Assembly (NCBI GenBank): GCA_016793585.1
Contig: JAEUJR010000859.1
Span: 1 to 21,143, forward strand
Origin: Archangium sp.
GTDB lineage: Bacteria; Myxococcota; Myxococcia; Myxococcales; Myxococcaceae
DNA: 21,143 nt
Direction: 5' to 3'
The translations under genes and the position numbers were made by a program. Of the stretch, positions 12,511 to 21,143 are shown piece after piece. The notes beneath the pieces are model-generated. The model was not told the DNA's origin. It saw only the letters and a program-made list of their open reading frames with translations, and did not search any database. The stretch's first letter is position 1, and each line of letters begins with the position of its first letter.

Positions 12511-14601
12511 ATGTTGGCTCCCGGAACGTCCATCGGCCGCTACGAGATCAGGCGGCGGCTCGCCGAAGGTGGCATGGCCGAGGTGTACCTCGCGCAGGCG
12601 ACGGGGCCCGAGGGCTTCGCGAAAGACGTCGTCATCAAGGTCGTGCGCGGCTTCTTGTCGAGCGACCAGCAGTTCATCGACATGTTCATCAACGAGGCGC
12701 GGCTGTCGTCGCGGCTCAACCACGCGAACGTGGTGCAGATCTTCGACTTCGGGAAACACGAGCAGTCGTACTTCATCGCCATGGAGTACGTGCGCGGCAC
12801 GTCGCTGTTCGATCTGCGCAAGCGGTGCCGTGACCGGGGCATTCCGTTTCCCCCGACGTTGGTGGCCGAGATCGGCGCGCAGGTCGCACGTGGGCTGCAG
12901 TACGCGCACTCGTTGAGCGACAAGGGCAAGCCGCTGGGAATCGTTCATCGCGACGTGACGCCGCACAACGTGCTGCTCTCGTTCGATGGAGCCGTGAAGT
13001 TGACCGACTTCGGCATCGCGAAGGCGTCGACCACGCACACGGCGCCGGGCGTCTTGAAGGGCAAGTTCGCGTACATGGCGCCCGAGCAGGCGCGCGGCGA
13101 AATGGTCGACTCGCGCACCGACATCTTCGCGCTCGGCGTGGTGCTCTGGGAGATGCTCACGGGCGGGCGGCTCTTCGACGGCGACAGCGAGCTCGCGGTG
13201 CTGCGGGCGGTGCAGAGCAGCCTCATCGCCCCGCCCAGCCGCTTGAACCCCGACGTGCCCAACGAGCTGTCGGACATCGTCTTGAAGGCGCTCTCGCGGC
13301 CGCCAGCCGAGCGGTACCAGTCGGCGTTCGAGTTCGACAAGGCGTTGGGCACCTTCGTGCTGCGCGCGGCGAGGTCGGTCGAAGACACGTCGGTCTCGCT
13401 GTTCCTGCAGCAGGTGTACGCCGACGACATCGCCGCCGAGGAGCGGCCGATGACGCCCCTCGCGATGCCTGCGGTGCAGCGAGGTGTAGTGCCGCAGGCG
13501 TCGTCGTTCGGCGTTGGTGACACCCTCGCGGTCGATCGGTCGAGCGAGCTCGCGAGGGGCCGCGCGACTCCCGGTGAGGGAGCGCCGCACCTGGCCGAGC
13601 CCGCCCGGGTGCGCACGGAGCAGCTGCAGCCGCTCAAGTCACCGAACGCCACCGAGCCTGCGGGTCGGGTCGAGCCTGGAACCGACGTCATTCGTGGCCC
13701 GAAGCGCACCGACCCGCTCCCGTCGCTCTCGCTGGGAGCGACCGCGCCGCTCCCCCTCCTCGAGCTGCCGCTTCAGTCTGGCCGCACCGATCAGCTCCCC
13801 GCCTACGCGCCGCAGCAGGGCACCGATGTCGTTCAGCGGCCCGACAAACGCGCCGAGGCCGAGCGCAAGCCGCACGGCACCGAACCGCTCCAGCCCGACG
13901 ATGGCACGCTGCGCGTTCGCGACCCGGTGAAGGAGGAGCCGCCCCGACGAGCGGCCGAGCTCGAGCCTGTGGCGAAGACGAAAGAGCCGACGGTGCTCAA
14001 GCCGCGGGCGATCTCGGTCGACATGCCCGCCGAACACTCGGCGCCAACCCTGGCTGCTGACCCGTCACGCCAGCGGCGATCGCCCGTGGTGCTGGTTGCG
14101 AGCGTGGTGGCCGCGATCGTCGTGCTGGGCGGCGGCGGGTGGGCGCTCACGAGATCGCCGAGCGTCGAGGCGCCGCCCTCCGAGCCCGTGAAGGCACCGG
14201 TCGCCGAGGTGAAGGCGGTGGTCGCTGCGGAGCCTCCGCTTCAGCCGCCTCCGGTCGCCGAGCCCGTGATCGACGCCGGCGTGATCGCCGCGCTCGACCC
14301 CAGGCCGCCGCTCGAGGCCGTCGTCGTACCCAGGCCGGTCGAGGTCAAACCCGAGGTGAAGGTCGAGCCGAAGCCCGTGGCCGCCGCGCCGCGGATGGGC
14401 CTGCTCAACGTGAAGGCCATTCCCTTCGCCGAGATGTTCATCGACGGGAAGAAGACGGGTGAGGTGCAGGGCACGCGGCAGCTCAAGGTGCCGGTCGGGA
14501 AGCACAAGGTCACCCTGCAGCACCCCAAACGCGTCGAGTCGTTCGACATCGTGGTCGACGGAAAAGCGCCGGCCGACGTCTCGTTCAACGTGAACCAGTA
14601 G
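12511..14601 (+). CDS. Transmembrane Ser/Thr protein kinase with C-terminal PEGA domain
   Basis: Seen: 696 residues from ATG 12511. The kinase domain (about 11-285) is complete: glycine loop AEGGMAEVY (18-26), lysine K43, helix C E62, HRDVTPHN (146-153) with catalytic D148 and N153, DFG (167-169), and APE (190-192). A Pro-rich cytoplasmic linker (about 291-524) holds seven T-[DE] repeats. A single membrane helix (about 525-546) leads to a periplasmic Pro/Val-rich spacer and a PEGA domain (about 629-696). Known: this plan is typical of myxobacterial Hanks-type kinases, with the outer domain presumed to sense an envelope signal. It faces the TPR/PEGA gene across 106 bases. The open frame extends to a GTG at 12421, but those 30 residues are Arg-rich and lie outside the kinase fold. 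Confidence 0.92.
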   Translation: MLAPGTSIGRYEIRRRLAEGGMAEVYLAQATGPEGFAKDVVIKVVRGFLSSDQQFIDMFINEARLSSRLNHANVVQIFDFGKHEQSYFIAMEYVRGTSLFDLRKRCRDRGIPFPPTLVAEIGAQVARGLQYAHSLSDKGKPLGIVHRDVTPHNVLLSFDGAVKLTDFGIAKASTTHTAPGVLKGKFAYMAPEQARGEMVDSRTDIFALGVVLWEMLTGGRLFDGDSELAVLRAVQSSLIAPPSRLNPDVPNELSDIVLKALSRPPAERYQSAFEFDKALGTFVLRAARSVEDTSVSLFLQQVYADDIAAEERPMTPLAMPAVQRGVVPQASSFGVGDTLAVDRSSELARGRATPGEGAPHLAEPARVRTEQLQPLKSPNATEPAGRVEPGTDVIRGPKRTDPLPSLSLGATAPLPLLELPLQSGRTDQLPAYAPQQGTDVVQRPDKRAEAERKPHGTEPLQPDDGTLRVRDPVKEEPPRRAAELEPVAKTKEPTVLKPRAISVDMPAEHSAPTLAADPSRQRRSPVVLVASVVAAIVVLGGGGWALTRSPSVEAPPSEPVKAPVAEVKAVVAAEPPLQPPPVAEPVIDAGVIAALDPRPPLEAVVVPRPVEVKPEVKVEPKPVAAAPRMGLLNVKAIPFAEMFIDGKKTGEVQGTRQLKVPVGKHKVTLQHPKRVESFDIVVDGKAPADVSFNVNQ

Positions 14602-15618
14602 CTACAAGCGCTGCCACTTCGGCGCCAGCCGACCCGAGAGGCGCGGCGGGTCGATGGCGATGATGTACTGCACGCGCCGGTTCTTCACTTCGTCGGTCTC
14701 GTCGTTGGTCGCGACCTCCAGCGACTCCTCACCGAAGCCCTCGTAGCGAATGGGAATCGAGATGCCCTTCTTGCGGAAGTACGCCGCGATCGAACGCGCG
14801 CGGTTGAGCGAGAGCGTGCGGTTGCTGTCGGTGGGGCCCACCGTGTCGGTGTGACCGGCGACGAAGAGCGTGACCTCGGCGAACTTGCCGAACTTGCGAA
14901 TCGCGTCGAGCGCCTTGCCGGCCGACTCGTCGAGCTTCTTCTGCTCCTCGGCCTTGATGTCCCACTTGCCGGTGTCGAAGGTGACGTCGTCGTGGGGAAT
15001 CTCGAAGCTCCACGGGAAGAAGTCGATGCCGATGAAGACGCCAAGCGTGTCGTACGCCTTGAGGCTGATCTTCAGCGGCTTGCCGGGCTTCTCGGGCCAG
15101 CTCACCGTGAGCGGCGTGCCGGGCGGTTCCCCCTCGAAGGGAATCTCTGCGTCGAACGCGAAGTCTCCCGTGTCCATCAACACCTTGAGCTCGGCTTTGC
15201 CCGCGGGGTTGTTGAGCTTGAACGTGACGGTGCGCTTCTCGAGGTCGACGTCCTTGTCCTTGTCGACCTTCAGCTCGAGGGGCACGGCCATCACCGTCTC
15301 GAACTCGAGCGGCATGTTGCCGGTGCTGGCGTTGGGAAAGTTCAGGGTGAGCTCTCCCTTCCAGGTGAACTTGCCGGTCGGTTGCTCGAGCTCGATGGTG
15401 CGCGTGGTGCCGGGCCTGCCGCCGCCCTTCCACTCGAACGCCTTGCCGTCGCTGCGGGTGAGGTTCAGCTTGAAGCCGGCGATCGGCTCGAGGATCGACA
15501 CCTTCACCTGCGGCCTGCCCTTGCCCTTCATGACGGTGTTGACGAGCGCGACGTCGATGGCGTCGGCCTGTGAGAGCGAGGCAACAACAATCACCAGAAA
15601 AGCGAGCAGTCGAGCCAT
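14602..15618 (-). CDS. Periplasmic OmpA-domain protein
   Basis: Seen: 338 residues from ATG 15618. A signal peptide (about 1-20, ending ADA) is followed by beta-rich, likely immunoglobulin-like material (about 35-205) that I cannot assign to a family. An OmpA domain (about 206-322) has HTDT (256-259), D258 and R273 at the 15-residue peptidoglycan-binding spacing, and NRR at 313-315. There is no lipobox, so it is probably soluble in the periplasm or bound to peptidoglycan only. Known: the OmpA domain binds diaminopimelate in peptidoglycan. No clear ribosome site precedes the ATG; the signal peptide decides the start. The gene's stop touches the stop of the kinase gene, and its start faces the P-type ATPase gene across 68 bases. 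Confidence 0.85.
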   Translation of the reverse strand: MARLLAFLVIVVASLSQADAIDVALVNTVMKGKGRPQVKVSILEPIAGFKLNLTRSDGKAFEWKGGGRPGTTRTIELEQPTGKFTWKGELTLNFPNASTGNMPLEFETVMAVPLELKVDKDKDVDLEKRTVTFKLNNPAGKAELKVLMDTGDFAFDAEIPFEGEPPGTPLTVSWPEKPGKPLKISLKAYDTLGVFIGIDFFPWSFEIPHDDVTFDTGKWDIKAEEQKKLDESAGKALDAIRKFGKFAEVTLFVAGHTDTVGPTDSNRTLSLNRARSIAAYFRKKGISIPIRYEGFGEESLEVATNDETDEVKNRRVQYIIAIDPPRLSGRLAPKWQRL

Positions 15619-15651
15619 GGCGTGAAGCGGTTTAGCGCCGACCACTTCGCG

Positions 15652-15657
15652 TTGACA
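15652..15657 (+). promoter_or_regulatory. Possible -35 element of the P-type ATPase gene
   Basis: TTGACA matches the consensus -35 hexamer exactly and lies in the 68-base divergent spacer. At 17 bases the downstream hexamer is GACAGG, which does not resemble a -10 box. The ATG follows at 15687. Support is therefore only partial. Confidence 0.25.
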
Positions 15658-15686
15658 GGCCAGCCCGACGACTCGACAGGTCGCCC

Positions 15687-18389
<2,703 letters not shown>

Positions 18390-19255
18390 CTTGTTGTCGA
18401 AGGGCAGCTCGCCGCGCGAGAGCAGATCTTTCTCGTTGGCCCAGACGAGCTCTTGCGAGAACGGCTCGTAGAGCTGAAAGGCGCGGTTGGTGCCCGAGGT
18501 CGAGGTCTGCAGCACGAGCAGGTAGCGCAGCGGCCTGCCCTGGGCGTTGCCAATGACACAGGGAATGGGAACGCCCCGCTGCAGCGCGCTCGCCGCCTGC
18601 TGGAGCGCCCGATCGATCGGCACGCCACCCGGCACGTCGAGCTCGACCTCGCGCCACGACACGCCGAGCGCGCGCGTCGCTTCACCCAGCAGATCTTCGA
18701 AGAGGCGGCCTGCGGGTGCGGGCATCGCCGGCATGGCGCCCGAAGGAGCAACGGGGGCTGCAGCGAGCGCCGCAGGCTTCGAGGCCACTATCGACCGGAA
18801 GCCGCCCGACTCGGCGTTGAAGCCCGACCGCTGCTCCTTCGCCCGGCGTACGGGATCTGCGGCGAGCTCGCGCGCGATGGGCGCCTCCATCACCTCACGG
18901 CGCTGCGCAGGGAGCGCGGCCGAGGGCGCGTCGTCTTCTTCGTTGGGCGTCAGCGTGCCGCCCTTGAGCTCGAAGGCGAACAGCGGGTCTGACTCGGCGC
19001 GGAGCAGCTGCGCCACCGTGTAGTCCTCGGGCGCGTCGTCATCGAGCGTACAGGCCGCGAAGCACTCGTCGTCCGACAGGCCGCGCAGCTCGTCGGCGAA
19101 GGCGTGCACCTCGCCCGTCGTGTGGCCGGCCAGCACCGCGCGCTGCACGAGCTCCTGCTGGAGTTCGGAGGAGGCGTCCTCCATGAGCTCCTTGAAGATC
19201 TTCCGGCCGCGCGGCGACCAGCCGTCGAGAATCGCCTGCACGTCGTCGGGCACCG

Positions 19256-19633
19256 TCACGCGCGCCCGCCCTTCGGCAGCCGATCGGCGCCACGACGAAA
19301 CGCCCCGAGCAGGGCCGACACCAGCGCGAGCCGCTCGAGGTGGCCGACCAGCAGCCCGACGTCGACCTCGCTCTTGAGCTTCGTCGACCAGCGCACGAGC
19401 AACGACGCGATGGCGGGCTGGCCTGCGAAGCGGTTGCTCGCGAGCTGCTTGAGCTGAAGCACTGCCTCGGCCACCCGGCGGCCTTCGAGCTCGTGCAGCG
19501 CGCGCGCGAGATCTTCGAGGTGCTTCTGGGCGATCTGCGCGTTGCGAAGCTCGGCCAATTCGTCGAGCAGCTGTTCACCGTTCAGCTCGCGGTTGACGAA
19601 GGGCGCGGAGGCCTGGGGACGCGCGGCAGCCAT
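19256..19633 (-). CDS. Small unrecognised helical protein
   Basis: Its 125 residues match no family I recognise. After a short polar start (1-15) it is predicted almost wholly helical, with leucine-rich amphipathic stretches at about 18-66 and 72-112, and a basic tail. The helix at 91-112 is hydrophobic enough to pack in a bundle but is interrupted by charges, so a membrane span is unlikely. There is no signal peptide. It starts 28 bases after the lpxI stop, without an obvious ribosome site, and overlaps the next gene by 4 bases. The two unknown genes are thus coupled to each other and probably transcribed with lpxA and lpxI. No role in lipid A synthesis can be read from the sequence. Confidence 0.75.
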   Translation of the reverse strand: MAAARPQASAPFVNRELNGEQLLDELAELRNAQIAQKHLEDLARALHELEGRRVAEAVLQLKQLASNRFAGQPAIASLLVRWSTKLKSEVDVGLLVGHLERLALVSALLGAFRRGADRLPKGGRA

Positions 19634-19661
19634 GGGCTGAGCAGCCTAGGCGAGACTGCCG

Positions 19662-20462
19662 TCACCTTCCGAGCACGGTGATGCGCAGCCGCTCGGCCCA
19701 CTTGAAGAGCTGCGCTTTGTCGAGGAGCACGGTCTTGCCCGCTTCGACCACCAGCACCGACGCGCCAACCTCACGCATGACCTCGAGCGTCTGCGGGCCA
19801 ATGGCGGGCAGATCGAACCGCAGGTCCTGGCCGGGCTTGGAGCGCTTCACCACCACCGCGCCCTTGCCTCCGTACCTTCCACCGCGCCGAATCGCCTCGT
19901 CGGTGCCTTCCACCGCCTCGACCGCCAGCACCGCGCCGTCTTTCACCATCACGGTCTGGCCCACGTCGACACGGCCCAGCGCCTCGGCGACCTCGAGCGC
20001 GACGACGGCATCTTTCAACTGGGCATCGGTCGGTGTCGGCCCCGCGAGGTGCCCCGAGGCCGCGAGCACGTCTGGCACGAAGTCGGTCGGCGCGACGATG
20101 CGCACGCCGTGCTTCTCGAAGTAGTCGGCCACGCCGCGGAGCATCTCGTCGTCACGCATGCTGCGCAGCGAGGCGGCGACTTTGAGCGCGCCGAGATCGG
20201 GCCTCGCCTGCGTGAAGCTGCGAATGCGCCCGATGCCGCCGGCCATCACCGCCTGCGTCACGCCGTGGGCCTTGAAGCCCTTGATGATGCCGTCGACCTG
20301 CCCGACCTTCACCCAGGTGAGCGAGTCGACGTGCTGAGAGAGAGAGGGATCAGCCTCGAGCTCGTGCGCGACCGCGTGCACGGCCAGCCCCTTCGCCTTC
20401 GCCGCCTGCGCGAAGATCGTGGGGAAGCGCCCGTTGCCGGCGATGAGGCCGATCGCGCTCAT
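19662..20462 (-). CDS. lpxI: UDP-2,3-diacylglucosamine diphosphatase LpxI
   Basis: This 266-residue LpxI (DUF1009) protein should hydrolyse UDP-2,3-diacylglucosamine to lipid X and UMP, the fourth step of lipid A synthesis, at the cytoplasmic side of the inner membrane. Seen: the N-terminal nucleotide-fold motif IAGNGRFP (7-14), VKVGQVDGIIKGFK (51-64), AVMAGGIGR (71-79), VEGTDEAI (184-191), and the family signature KPGQDLRFDLPAIG (209-222). D217 in that signature probably corresponds to the catalytic aspartate of the Caulobacter enzyme. Known: LpxI replaces the unrelated LpxH of gamma-proteobacteria in many other groups. The ATG at 20462 follows the lpxA stop by 6 bases, the usual lpxA-lpxI order. 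No strong ribosome site is visible. Confidence 0.93.
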   Translation of the reverse strand: MSAIGLIAGNGRFPTIFAQAAKAKGLAVHAVAHELEADPSLSQHVDSLTWVKVGQVDGIIKGFKAHGVTQAVMAGGIGRIRSFTQARPDLGALKVAASLRSMRDDEMLRGVADYFEKHGVRIVAPTDFVPDVLAASGHLAGPTPTDAQLKDAVVALEVAEALGRVDVGQTVMVKDGAVLAVEAVEGTDEAIRRGGRYGGKGAVVVKRSKPGQDLRFDLPAIGPQTLEVMREVGASVLVVEAGKTVLLDKAQLFKWAERLRITVLGR

Positions 20463-20468
20463 GAACGT

Positions 20469-21143
20469 TCAGCGCGTGATGCCGCGCTTCGACGACGCGA
20501 TGAACTCGAGCAGGTGCTCGATCTCGGAGTGCCCACCATGCTCGGCCTTGAGCCGCGACATCGCCTCGTTCAGCCCCAGCTTCGAGCGGAAGAGAATGCG
20601 GTAGGCGTCTTTGATGCGGCCGATCTGCTCGTCGGTCATGCCGTGGCGAGAGAGGCCGACCGTGTTGAGGCCGGCGAGCTCGGCGCGATCGCCCTGCGCG
20701 GTGCAGTACGGAGGCACGTCCATCGCGACCATCGAGCCACCGGCGATGAAGGCGTGTTTGCCGATGCGGGTGAACTGATGCACGGCCGAGAGCCCGCCGA
20801 GAATGACGAAGTCGGCGACGTCGACGTGACCCGCGAGCGCGACGCTGTTGGCGAGCACGCACCCATTGGCGACGGTGCAGTCGTGCGCCACGTGGCTGTC
20901 GGCCATGAACAGATTCTTGTTGCCGATCTTCGTCAGCCCACCACCACCGGCGGTGCCGATGTTCAGCGTGGTGAACTCGCGAATCATGTTCTCGTCGCCG
21001 ATGACGAGGCGTGTGGGCTCGCCGGCGTACTTGAGATCCTGCGGCACGGCGCCGACCGACGCGTGGTGGAAGATGCGGTTCCGCTCACCGATGGTGGTGT
21101 CGCCCTCGATGACGGCGTGCGAGCCGACCGTGGTGCCGGCGCC
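20469..21143 (-). CDS. lpxA: UDP-N-acetylglucosamine acyltransferase LpxA (5' end outside window)
   Basis: These are the last 224 codons of LpxA, which transfers a 3-hydroxyacyl chain from acyl carrier protein to UDP-GlcNAc, the first step of lipid A synthesis. Seen: hexapeptide-repeat beta-helix sequence throughout, VGAVPQDLKYAGEPTRLVIG, the REFTTLNIGT segment, and SHVAHDCTVANGCVLAN carrying the catalytic histidine of the AHDC motif. The helical C-terminal domain contains RHGMTDEQIGRIKDAYRILFR. The frame stays open to position 21143 with no start expected there; the family's usual length of about 260 suggests roughly 35 residues are missing. The GTG at 21047 encodes an internal valine and is not the start. 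lpxI follows after 6 bases. Confidence 0.95.
   Translation of the reverse strand, partial: GAGTTVGSHAVIEGDTTIGERNRIFHHASVGAVPQDLKYAGEPTRLVIGDENMIREFTTLNIGTAGGGGLTKIGNKNLFMADSHVAHDCTVANGCVLANSVALAGHVDVADFVILGGLSAVHQFTRIGKHAFIAGGSMVAMDVPPYCTAQGDRAELAGLNTVGLSRHGMTDEQIGRIKDAYRILFRSKLGLNEAMSRLKAEHGGHSEIEHLLEFIASSKRGITR

Noticed and set aside
20636..20866. Short minus-strand frame inside lpxA in another frame
   Set aside because: Ser/Arg/Pro-rich shadow; the lpxA frame here holds the hexapeptide repeats.

Overview
The window is high-GC DNA, packed with genes and strongly biased to G/C-ending codons. The gene types point to a Gram-negative member of the Myxococcota or a close relative: lipid A synthesis genes, several OmpA-domain proteins, a Ser/Thr kinase with a C-terminal PEGA domain, TPR/PEGA and DUF4398 proteins, and a DUF1501 plus DUF1592/1588/1585 pair. 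The assignment rests on gene content only; there is no rRNA. I see no tRNA, insertion sequence, phage gene, CRISPR array or origin, and no gene-free stretch over 300 bases.

Layout. (1) 26-4220, plus strand: a tightly coupled operon with a membrane-anchored substrate-binding/OmpA fusion, an ABC permease, an ABC ATPase and an unrecognised two-helix membrane protein with a long coiled coil. (2) 4221-8492, minus strand: a di-haem c-type lipoprotein of the DUF1592/1588/1585 type with a carbohydrate-binding-like domain, then a Tat-type DUF1501 protein overlapping it by 4 bases, then a possible small lipoprotein. (3) 8588-10203, minus strand: a DUF4398-like lipoprotein and an OmpA lipoprotein with thrombospondin type 3 calcium repeats. 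(4) 10296-10912, plus strand: a small unknown protein coupled to a DUF962/Mpo1-like membrane protein. (5) 10914-14601: a divergent pair, a secreted TPR/PEGA protein (minus) and a transmembrane Ser/Thr kinase with a PEGA domain (plus). (6) 14602-18389: a divergent pair, a periplasmic OmpA-domain protein (minus) and a P2-type cation ATPase (plus). (7) 18339-21143, minus strand: lpxA (5' end beyond the window), lpxI and two unknown genes, the last two overlapping by 4 bases.

The common theme is the cell envelope: three different OmpA peptidoglycan-binding architectures, two PEGA proteins, three likely lipoproteins plus one possible one, lipid A synthesis and two transporters. The best candidates for something undescribed are the ABC operon whose binding protein appears tethered both to the inner membrane and to peptidoglycan and which carries an unknown coiled-coil partner, and the di-haem lipoprotein/DUF1501 cassette. 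All four convergent gene junctions abut, nearly abut or overlap.
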